This document shows, piece by piece, positions 34,419 to 41,673 of a stretch of 45,819 nucleotides of DNA (positions are counted from its first letter, which is position 1; each line of letters opens with the position of its first letter). Origin of the DNA: Frankia nepalensis (GTDB lineage Bacteria; Actinomycetota; Actinomycetes; Frankiales; Frankiaceae); the NCBI RefSeq assembly GCF_016786325.1, contig NZ_JADWYU010000108.1:1-45819 (forward strand), written 5' to 3'. Below the pieces are notes generated by a model. That model was not told the DNA's origin. It saw only the letters and a list, made by a program, of their open reading frames with translations, and did no database searches. Position numbers and translations under genes: made by a program.

Positions 34419-34671
34419 GAACTCTTCCACGATCCCGGCGGGGGGCGGGAACCGGCCCCAGAACTACGGGCCTGACCCGGGACCGGGCCTGGTCGGGGCG
34501 CTCAGCGCCCCGACGGCGGAGCGCCGATGGTCGCGCAGGTGGGCTGTCGGCGGAACTCTTCCATGATCCTGGCCCGGGGCGGGACCGGCCCCAGGTCTTC
34601 GGGTTCGACCTGGGACCGGGCCTGGTCGGGGCGCGCCGCGCCCCGACGGCGGCGCGCCGGCGGTCGCGCCC
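34419..34671. repeat. Tandem imperfect repeat (period 134 bp) with conserved 10-bp hairpin
   Basis: Two copies begin at GAACTCTTCCA (34419 and 34553) and share CGGGA-CCGGCCCCAG, GGGACCGGGCCTGGTCGGGG and GCGCC-GGTCGCGC segments. Each contains the perfect stem GTCGGGGCGC/GCGCCCCGAC; only the three-base loop differs (TCA versus GCC). A conserved stem with changed loop and flanks suggests a structured RNA or REP-like element. It lies upstream of the MMPL gene on the opposite side from its coding sequence. Confidence 0.75.
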
Positions 34672-35383
34672 CCCGCCCTGAGGCCCCCGCCGTACCGCTT
34701 TCGATCATGTTTGTCCTAGACGGTAGGGTTGTGTCCGTGGGGGAGACGATTCCGTGTGCGGGCCGTGACCCCGCGCCTCGCCTGCGTCGCGGCGCTAGCG
34801 ATCAATACGCGCGGGTGGGGAGGCCCTGGCGGGCGTTCTCGGCTGTGAGCGCCGGTCGGGCGTGACAGTCCGGTCTGCGGGGATGTACCCGCCGCGAGTT
34901 GTGGGCAATACGTGTCGCGGCGGAGTTACCTATGGGTCCCGCAAGATGTCTAGGCCATGTCCGCATCATGTCGCCGCTATGTCATTCCAGCGTGATCCGC
35001 AGACGTAAATCGAATGAATAGTGGGCCGGGCGCCGGCAAGATGCGCTCTGGGTAATCGTTCCGTACCCTTCGGTGGACGAGCATTGGCTGCGCCCCACCA
35101 GCGTGGGAGCGTGATGTCATCCATCCGACCATGGACGGGATCGCTGGGGGGCGGTGAAATGATGGAGCTGCCCTTGGCGGGCATGGGGTCAGTGATGACG
35201 TCATGCCTGGGTGTTGCTGGGCGGTTGGGTTCTGCGGGGCATGACCATGCCTCCGTATGCCCGTCAGTCCCGCCACCCGATCCGGGTGGCCCGCGATGCC
35301 CGTCCGGGACCACCCCGGACCCCTGGGCGCCGGCCGGTCCCGTGGGGGTCATGGCAGCTGACGCGACCGGAGGTGTGTGAGGC
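34672..35383. other. Gene-free region upstream of SDR gene, with dyads
   Basis: About 700 bp of lower GC with no supportable gene. It includes CCTAGACGGTAGG near 34715 (short dyad), a 9-bp inverted repeat CCGCCGCGA/TCGCGGCGG at 34889-34897 and 34915-34923 around a 17-nt loop, and the perfect palindrome ATGACGTCAT at 35195-35204. These may be regulator sites or a small RNA; none matches a riboswitch known to me. Confidence 0.45.
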
Positions 35384-36214
35384 GTGAGCACCCGCTCTCG
35401 TCCCGCTGTCCACGACCGGGGTTCCCGGCCGGTGGTCAGCAGGGCCCGGGCCGCCACGTCCGCTCCCTGGCCGCCGCGCACCGCCCTGGTCACCGGCGCG
35501 TCCAGTGGGATCGGCCGGGCCGCCGCGCTGCGGCTCGCCGACCAGGACACCCAGGTGCTGCTGGTCGGGCGGGACGGCGCCGCGCTCGACGAGGTGGCCG
35601 CGGTGGCCGGCGGGCATCGGTTCGCCACCGACCTCGCCGCCGTCGGCTCGGAGAACGCCGTCGCGTCCAGGGCCGCCGAGCTGCTCGGCGACGTCGACCT
35701 GCTGGTCTGCTGCGCCGGCGTCGGCGCCGCCGGCCCGTTCGATGTGATGAACCCGACGCGGCTGCGCAACCTCGTCGCCGTCAACGTGCTGTCGCCGATG
35801 ATGCTGGTCCGCGCGGTCCTGCCCGCGATGCTCGACCGCGGCCGGGGCCGGATCCTGCTGGTCGGCAGCGTCGCCGGCGCGGTCGGCGTGCGCGGCGAGG
35901 TCGCGTACTCCGCGAGCAAGGCGGCGCTGGTCGGTTTCGCCGACGCGCTGCGTTACGAGGTCGCCGGTCGCGGAGTTTCGGTGACTCTCTGCTTACCTGG
36001 CGCGGTGGACACACCCTTCTTCCGTCGACGAGGCGCCCCCTACGTCCGCCGCTGGCCCAAGCCACTGCCCCCCGGCCTGGTCGCTGACCGGATGCTCGCG
36101 GCCTGCGCGCGCGGTGACGCCGAGGTGTGGGTGCCAGGGTGGATGTCCCTGGCCGCGCGCGTGCACGGGCTCTCACCCCCCATCTACCGCCGGCTAGCGG
36201 GCGTGTTCGGATAG
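35384..36214 (+). CDS. Short-chain dehydrogenase/reductase (SDR)
   Basis: NAD(P)-dependent Rossmann oxidoreductase, 276 aa; GTG 35384 with GGAGG 10 bases upstream. The classical SDR set is present: cofactor motif ALVTGASSGIG at about 34-44, CCAGVGAAGPF (NAG equivalent), a Ser in LLVGSVAG, and the active-site Tyr-Lys in AYSASKAALVGF. LPGAVDTPFF follows the catalytic block. An extra 30-residue Arg/Ser/Pro-rich N-terminus precedes the fold. It lies 400 bp before the hopanoid operon in the same direction. A link to hopanoid tailoring is possible but is not shown, and the substrate is unknown. Confidence 0.87.
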   Translation: MSTRSRPAVHDRGSRPVVSRARAATSAPWPPRTALVTGASSGIGRAAALRLADQDTQVLLVGRDGAALDEVAAVAGGHRFATDLAAVGSENAVASRAAELLGDVDLLVCCAGVGAAGPFDVMNPTRLRNLVAVNVLSPMMLVRAVLPAMLDRGRGRILLVGSVAGAVGVRGEVAYSASKAALVGFADALRYEVAGRGVSVTLCLPGAVDTPFFRRRGAPYVRRWPKPLPPGLVADRMLAACARGDAEVWVPGWMSLAARVHGLSPPIYRRLAGVFG

Positions 36215-36615
36215 CGAACCGAGACCTACGACGAGGAGACCATCTGAATCGTCCCTGCCGACCTGCCCCGAGCCGGTAGCACCGAGAGCCGGTAGCACCG
36301 CGCCCGCCAGCGATACCGCCGTTCACGACCCGGCGCGACACGACCCGCCAGATCGACCCAGTCCGTCAGACCGACCGAGACCAGCGCGCAGCCACGCCGA
36401 ACCATCGGCGCCCACCGTGCCAGATCGCCGACCCGCCGGTTCGGCGGAGCCGGCCGGCGGGCACCCGGCCGCGGTCGCGAGCCCAACGACACCAGGAGAA
36501 CGCCGCCGGAGATGCGACCACACAGCTTGATCGCGTCCCCCACGGCCGGCCCGGCGCCCCGCCCGGCCAGCCTGGCCCGCGCCGCGCGTGCAGACCGCCC
36601 CCGAAGGAGAGGCGC
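36215..36615. other. Leader region of the hopanoid operon
   Basis: About 400 bp without a gene; it should contain the operon promoter. A 15-bp unit GAGCCGGTAGCACCG is tandemly repeated at 36270-36284 and 36286-36300. Recurrent GACCGA/CCGTCAGACCG words follow. AAGGAGA at 36604-36610 is the ribosome site of hpnC. No definite -10/-35 pair is visible. Confidence 0.45.
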
Positions 36616-37866
36616 ATGACCACCATCGACGCCCGGACCTCCGGCTCTCGGCCGCGCGATGACGGCGAGCCCGCCGGGGCCAGCGGCGAAACCGCCGTGG
36701 CCGTCGCGCGGCCGCGTCCCGGAGGAGGGCGGGCCGAGCCAGCCGGTGTCACCGACATCGCGACGTCCACCGACGAGGTGCTGCGCGCGGCGCACGGCGA
36801 GAACTTTCCGGTGTCACCCGCCGTGCTGCCAGCCGCGATACGGGAGGACTTCCAGGCCATCTACGGTTTCGCCCGGCTGGTCGACGACATCGGCGACGAG
36901 GCACCCGGCGATCGGCTGGCCCTCCTCGACCAACTGGCCGCCGACCTGGAGCGAATCTGGCTCGATGAGCCCCAGCTGCCCGTGTTCCAGCGACTGGCGC
37001 GCACCGTTCGGGCCCGCGAACTGCCGATGGAGCCGTTCGCGCGGCTGATCGAGGCGAACCGGCTCGACCAGCGGGTGACCCGCTACGCCACGTTCGACGA
37101 CCTGCTGCGCTACTGCACGCTGTCGGCCGACCCGATCGGGCGGATGGTGCTCGGCGTGCTGGGCAAGGCGACCCCCGACCGGGTCATCCTGTCCGACCGC
37201 GTGTGCACCGCGCTGCAGCTCGCCGAGCACCTGCAGGACGTGGCCGAGGACTACGCCAACGGGCGGATCTACCTGCCCCTGGAGGACATGGACACGTTCG
37301 GGGTCACCGAGGCGGACCTCGCCGCGCCGACCGCGTCGCCGGCGCTGCGCAACCTGATGGCCTTCCAGGTCGCGCGCGCCACGACGATCCTCGACCAGGG
37401 CGCGCCGCTGGCCAGCCTGCTCGAGGGCCGGATGCGCCTCGCGATCGCCGGCTTCGTCGGCGGTGGCCGGGCGGCGCTGCACGCGGTCCGACAGGCCGGC
37501 TACGACGTGCTGGGTGGCGCGCCGAAGGCGAGCAAGCAGCGGGTGGCGGCCGCCTCGCTGTGGGTGGCGGCCCGGTCCCACGCCCCGTCGGCGCGAGCCG
37601 CCGCGGCGGCGGCCGGCGGGCTGTCGCCGCTGTGCGAGCAGCCACCGCCCACTCCGGACCCGACCCCGCCCTCATCCACGCCCCCATCCACGCCCCCGTC
37701 CGTGGACACCGGCACCGAGGTGCCAGCGCCGGACGTGGCGGTGGCCACTACCGCGGCGGCGACCGCGGTGGCCACTGGGGCGGCCACCGCGCCGCCCGCC
37801 GGTGCCCGCGACGCGGGCGACGACGTGGCCCGTGCCGGCCAGACCGCCGAGGGGGAGGCCCGATGA
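36616..37866 (+). CDS. hpnC: Squalene/phytoene synthase family HpnC (hydroxysqualene synthase)
   Basis: Prenyl-transferring enzyme, 416 aa; ATG 36616 with AAGGAGA upstream. In the HpnCDE route, HpnC converts presqualene diphosphate to hydroxysqualene. The first aspartate-rich motif (YGFARLVDDIGDEA) and the second (LQDVAEDYANGRIYLP) are visible, as is the HpnC-like start of the fold (HGENFPVSPAVLP). The catalytic domain covers about residues 50-300. A roughly 45-residue leader and a 115-residue C-terminal tail of Pro, Thr and Ala repeats (TPPSSTPPSTPPS) are additional and likely disordered. The stop overlaps hpnD by ATGA. First gene of the hopanoid operon. Confidence 0.93.
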   Translation: MTTIDARTSGSRPRDDGEPAGASGETAVAVARPRPGGGRAEPAGVTDIATSTDEVLRAAHGENFPVSPAVLPAAIREDFQAIYGFARLVDDIGDEAPGDRLALLDQLAADLERIWLDEPQLPVFQRLARTVRARELPMEPFARLIEANRLDQRVTRYATFDDLLRYCTLSADPIGRMVLGVLGKATPDRVILSDRVCTALQLAEHLQDVAEDYANGRIYLPLEDMDTFGVTEADLAAPTASPALRNLMAFQVARATTILDQGAPLASLLEGRMRLAIAGFVGGGRAALHAVRQAGYDVLGGAPKASKQRVAAASLWVAARSHAPSARAAAAAAGGLSPLCEQPPPTPDPTPPSSTPPSTPPSVDTGTEVPAPDVAVATTAAATAVATGAATAPPAGARDAGDDVARAGQTAEGEAR

Positions 37867-38810
37867 CCGCCCCGACCCACCGGCCGACCGTCGCGGAGGC
37901 CTATGCCGCCTGCGAGGAGATCACCAAGCAGGCCGCCAGGAACTTCGCCTGGGGCATCCGGCTGCTGCCAGCCGACCGGCGGGCCGCGCTGTCCGCCGTC
38001 TACGCCTTCTCCCGCCGGCTCGACGACATCGGCGACGGGAACCTGCCCGACGAGCAGAAGATCGAAGGGCTGGCCCAGGCACGCGCGGACATCCGCGGCC
38101 TGGACCCGAACAGCTCCGATCCGGTGATCGTCGCGCTCGCCGACGCCGCGAAGCGGTTCCCGATCCCGCTGGAGGCGTTCATCGAGCTCGCCGACGGCGT
38201 CGAGAGCGACATCGTGCCGAGCACCTACGACACGTTCGACGACATGGTCGGCTACTGCCGGCTGGTCGCCGGCACGATCGGCCGGCTGTCGCTGGGCATC
38301 TTCGGGACCACCGAGGCCGCCGGCCGGAGCGACGCGCCCGCGATCGCCGACGCGCTCGGCGTCGCCCTGCAACAGACCAACATCCTGCGCGACGTGCGCG
38401 AGGACCTGCTGAACGGGCGGGTCTACCTGCCGCAGGCGGAGCTGGCCGCCGCCGGCGTGAAGCTCGCCGTGGACGCGACCGGCCGGCTCGGCGGGCCCGA
38501 GGACGCCCTCCTCGACTACCTGCGCGCCGGCGCGGCCCGGGCCGACGAGTGGTACGAGCGCGGCCTCGTGCTGCTGGACCTGCTCGACCGGCGCAGCGCC
38601 GCCTGCTGCGGCGCGATGGCCGGCATCTACCTGCGGCTCAACCGGCGCATCCGGACGGACCCGACGCCCGTGCTGACCAGGCGGCTGTCGCTGCCGGGCC
38701 GGGAGAAGGCGGTCGTCGCGGCGCGTAACCTCGCGGGCCGCCCGGAGGGCGTCCGGGGCGGTGGCTCGGCCGGTGGCCGGGCTGGTGGTTCCAAGGGCGT
38801 GGCGCGATGA
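37863..38810 (+). CDS. hpnD: Presqualene diphosphate synthase HpnD
   Basis: Head-to-head prenyltransferase, 315 aa, coupled to hpnC by ATGA. It condenses two farnesyl diphosphates to presqualene diphosphate. Both Mg-binding motifs are present: FSRRLDDIGDGN and QTNILRDVREDLLNGRVYLP. ARNFAWGIRLLPADRRAALS and YCRLVAGTIGRLSLGIFG are typical of HpnD. Length is normal for the family except for a Gly/Arg-rich C-terminal 25 residues. It works upstream of HpnC despite being encoded after it. Confidence 0.94.
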   Translation: MTAPTHRPTVAEAYAACEEITKQAARNFAWGIRLLPADRRAALSAVYAFSRRLDDIGDGNLPDEQKIEGLAQARADIRGLDPNSSDPVIVALADAAKRFPIPLEAFIELADGVESDIVPSTYDTFDDMVGYCRLVAGTIGRLSLGIFGTTEAAGRSDAPAIADALGVALQQTNILRDVREDLLNGRVYLPQAELAAAGVKLAVDATGRLGGPEDALLDYLRAGAARADEWYERGLVLLDLLDRRSAACCGAMAGIYLRLNRRIRTDPTPVLTRRLSLPGREKAVVAARNLAGRPEGVRGGGSAGGRAGGSKGVAR

Positions 38811-40576
38811 CGGGCGAGGCTCGCGAGGCCCGGCCGCGGGTGGCGATCGTCGGGGGCGGGCTGGCCGGGCTGTCGGCCGCGCTGCTGGCCGCCGACAGCG
38901 GCGCCGACGTGGTGCTGCTGGAGGCCCGGCCGCGCCTGGGCGGCGCGACCGCGTCGTTCGACCGCAAGGGCCTGTGGGTGGACACCGGCCAGCACGTCTT
39001 CATGCGCTGCTGCACCGCCTACCGCGGGTTCCTCCAGCGGCTCGGCGTGGAGCACCTGACGACGCTGCAGCCCCGGCTCGACGTGGAGGTGCTGCTCGGC
39101 GACCGCCCGGGCCAGCGCGCGCGGCTGCGGCGGACGAAGACCCGGCTGCCCGCCCCGCTGCACCTGGCACCCGCGCTGCTCGGCTACAAGGCGCTGCCGG
39201 TGGGCCAGCGGGCCGCGGCCGCCCTGGCCGCCTTCCAGCTCGGCCGGCTCGACCAGCGCTCGCCGGCGGTGGACGGCGCCTCGTTCGGGAGCTGGCTCGG
39301 CGCGCACCGCCAGGGACCGGTCGCCACCGAGGCGCTGTGGGAACTGCTCACGATCGCCACGCTCAACGCCCCGGCGGCCGAGGCCTCGCTGGGGCTGGCG
39401 GCGAAGGTGGTGCGCACCGGCCTGCTGGAGCGCGCCGACGCGGCCGACCTCGGCTGGGCCGATGTGCCGCTGCAGGAACTGCACGGGGAGGCGGCGGCCA
39501 AGGCGCTCGCCGACGCTGGCGCCGACGTGCGGACGAGTGTGAAGGTCCGCGAGATCACCCGGACCGAGGACGGCTACCGGCTCGTGACCACGACCGGCGG
39601 CACCGGGCGCGGCGACGCTGAGGTGCTCACCGCGGACGCCGTCGTGCTCGCCGTGCCGCCGTCGGCCGCCGCCGCGCTGATGCCGGCGGGCGCGCACCCG
39701 GACCCGGCGAGCCTGGAGGGGCTTGGCGCGTCCCCGATCGTCAACATCCACATGATCTTCGATCGCAAGGTGATCGACGGCCCGTTCCTCGCGGTCACCA
39801 GCTCGCCGATTCAGTGGATCTTCGACCGGACCGACGCGTCGGGGCTCGCCGCCACCGGGAAGGCGCCGGCCGGGGCGCAGTACGTCGCGCTCTCGCAGTC
39901 GGCCGCCGAGCCGTGGGTCGACCGGCCCGCGGGCGAGCTCGGCGCCGAGTTCGTCGCCGAGATGCGCCGCATCCTGCCCGCGGCCCGTGACGCTGAGCTC
40001 ATCGAGGTCTTCGTGACCCGGGAACGCACCGCGACCTTCCGGCAGGCGCCCGGATCGCTCGCGCTTCGCCCGGCGCCCGCGACCGGCCTGCCCGGGTTCG
40101 CCCTGGCCGGCGCGTGGACCGACACGGGCTGGCCGGCGACCATGGAGGGAGCTGTGCGTAGCGGCCTTGCTGCTGCCCGTGAGACGCTGGCCAGCGTGGG
40201 GGTGAACGCAGGGCAACCGGCGACGGCCTCGGGGGGCGCCTCGCGGCGGCTGACGGCCGTCAGCCCGGCGCGCTCCGGCGGGGCGCCGTCCGAGCACCCG
40301 GCACTCCCGGCGCAGGCCGCGCCGGCGCCGGTCACGGCAGCGCCGGTCACGTCAGCGCCGGTCGCATCGGCGTCGGCCACGTCGGCGGCCTCGAACACGT
40401 CAGCACCACTGGCCGACGCGGCGACCTCCCAGCAGACCTCCCAGATCGGCCTCGCCGATCCGGCAGGGACCCCGGGCCTCGCCGATCCGGCAGGCACCGC
40501 GGGCGCGCCAGCCGTGCCGCCCGTGCTACCCAGCCCGACCGCACCGACCACATCGACAGGGAGTAACCCGGCATGA
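38807..40576 (+). CDS. hpnE: Hydroxysqualene dehydroxylase HpnE
   Basis: FAD-dependent amine-oxidase-like enzyme, 589 aa, ATGA-coupled to hpnD. It reduces hydroxysqualene to squalene, the last HpnCDE step. The N-terminal dinucleotide fold (VAIVGGGLAGLSAALLAADS), LEARPRLGGATASF, DTGQHVFMRCCTAYRGFL and the C-terminal FAD motif (GFALAGAWTDTGWPATMEGA) are clear. The enzyme core ends near residue 465. The last 125 residues are Ala/Ser/Thr/Pro repeats, including a doubled GLADPAGT. DNA in this tail shares exact 17- and 20-bp blocks with the 5' end of shc. Confidence 0.93.
   Translation: MTGEAREARPRVAIVGGGLAGLSAALLAADSGADVVLLEARPRLGGATASFDRKGLWVDTGQHVFMRCCTAYRGFLQRLGVEHLTTLQPRLDVEVLLGDRPGQRARLRRTKTRLPAPLHLAPALLGYKALPVGQRAAAALAAFQLGRLDQRSPAVDGASFGSWLGAHRQGPVATEALWELLTIATLNAPAAEASLGLAAKVVRTGLLERADAADLGWADVPLQELHGEAAAKALADAGADVRTSVKVREITRTEDGYRLVTTTGGTGRGDAEVLTADAVVLAVPPSAAAALMPAGAHPDPASLEGLGASPIVNIHMIFDRKVIDGPFLAVTSSPIQWIFDRTDASGLAATGKAPAGAQYVALSQSAAEPWVDRPAGELGAEFVAEMRRILPAARDAELIEVFVTRERTATFRQAPGSLALRPAPATGLPGFALAGAWTDTGWPATMEGAVRSGLAAARETLASVGVNAGQPATASGGASRRLTAVSPARSGGAPSEHPALPAQAAPAPVTAAPVTSAPVASASATSAASNTSAPLADAATSQQTSQIGLADPAGTPGLADPAGTAGAPAVPPVLPSPTAPTTSTGSNPA
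40432..40501. repeat. In-frame 27-bp tandem repeat and blocks shared with shc
   Basis: Units starting GGCCTCGCCGATCCGGCAGG lie at 40448-40474 and 40475-40501. GCAGACCTCCCAGATCG (40432-40448) recurs exactly at 41856-41872, and CGATCCGGCAGGGACCCCGG (40456-40475) recurs exactly at 41910-41929, inside shc. GATCGGC-CTC-GCCGATC within it can form a hairpin. Confidence 0.9.
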
Positions 40577-41589
40577 CCATGACGGTTCCGGAGGCCATCG
40601 AGCGTGGTCGGACGCTGACCGTTCCCGCCCTGCGCGCCACCGTCGCCCGGCTGCACCCCCGGCTGCGGCACGTCGTCGAGTACCACCGCGGCTGGGTGGA
40701 CGCCGACGGCAACCCCCAGGCCGGCGGCGGCGGCAAGCTGGTCCGCCCGGCACTCGCCCTGCTGTCGGCCGAGGCGGCCGGCCAGCCCGCCGAGGTGGGC
40801 CTGCCGGCGGCGGTGGCCGTCGAACTCGTGCACGACTTCTCGCTGCTGCACGACGACCTGATGGACGGCGACACCGAGCGGCGGCACCGGCCGACCGCGT
40901 GGACGGTCTTCGGCGCCGACGGCGCGATCCTCGCCGGCGACGCGCTGCTGGGCCTCGCGACGCAGATCCTGCTCGAGGTCGAGGGGGAGCCGGGCCGGCG
41001 GGCCGCGGCCATCCTCGGCGCGGGCGTGCAGGACCTGGTCCGCGGCCAGGCGGAGGACCTGCTGTTCGAGTCCCGCTCGGACGTGACCGTCGCCGAGACC
41101 CTGCACATGGAGGACGGCAAGACCGGCGCGCTGCTCGCGTGCGCGGCGTCGCTGGGCGCCGTGCTGGCGGACGCTCCGAAGGAGGTCGTCGACGGGCTCG
41201 CCGAGTTCGGCTCCCGCCTTGGCACGGCCTTCCAGCTGATCGACGACCTGCTCGGCATCTGGGGCGACCCGGCGGTCACCGGCAAGCCGGTGCTCTCCGA
41301 CCTGCAGTCGCGCAAGAAGTCGGTGCCGGTGGTCGTCGCCCTGGAGGCCGGCGGGCCCGACGCGGACGAGCTGCGGGAGTTCCTCGTCAGCGAGGGCGAC
41401 CGTCCGGTCGAGGACCTGGAGCGCGTCGCCGCGCTGATCGAGCGCGCCGGCGGCCGCGACTGGACCACGGACGAGGCGGACCGGCAGCTCAAGACGGCCG
41501 GAGCCGTGCTGCGCTCGCTCTCCCTGCCCCCACTGGCCGAGGCGGAGCTGCTCGCCCTCGCGCGATTTGTGACCGAACGCGACTGCTGA
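40573..41589 (+). CDS. Polyprenyl synthetase (farnesyl/geranylgeranyl diphosphate synthase type)
   Basis: Head-to-tail prenyltransferase, 338 aa, ATG overlapping the hpnE stop. It should supply farnesyl diphosphate for HpnD. First aspartate-rich motif: LLHDDLMDGDTERRHRPT (DDLMD). Second motif: FQLIDDLLGIWGDP (DDLLG). The GGKLVRPALALLSAEAAG region and the GKPVLSDLQSRKKSVPVVVAL loop are standard. The short type of spacing in the first motif fits bacterial/actinobacterial enzymes; chain length (C15 or C20) cannot be set from sequence alone, and the operon argues for C15. Repeats flank this gene on both sides. Confidence 0.92.
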   Translation: MTMTVPEAIERGRTLTVPALRATVARLHPRLRHVVEYHRGWVDADGNPQAGGGGKLVRPALALLSAEAAGQPAEVGLPAAVAVELVHDFSLLHDDLMDGDTERRHRPTAWTVFGADGAILAGDALLGLATQILLEVEGEPGRRAAAILGAGVQDLVRGQAEDLLFESRSDVTVAETLHMEDGKTGALLACAASLGAVLADAPKEVVDGLAEFGSRLGTAFQLIDDLLGIWGDPAVTGKPVLSDLQSRKKSVPVVVALEAGGPDADELREFLVSEGDRPVEDLERVAALIERAGGRDWTTDEADRQLKTAGAVLRSLSLPPLAEAELLALARFVTERDC

Positions 41590-41673
41590 GAAGGGTGAGG
41601 CGAGCGCGCCCAGGCTCCCGCCTGAGCGCCGAGCGATCGCGCATCCCCACCCGGACCCGGAGGAGATTCGGCT

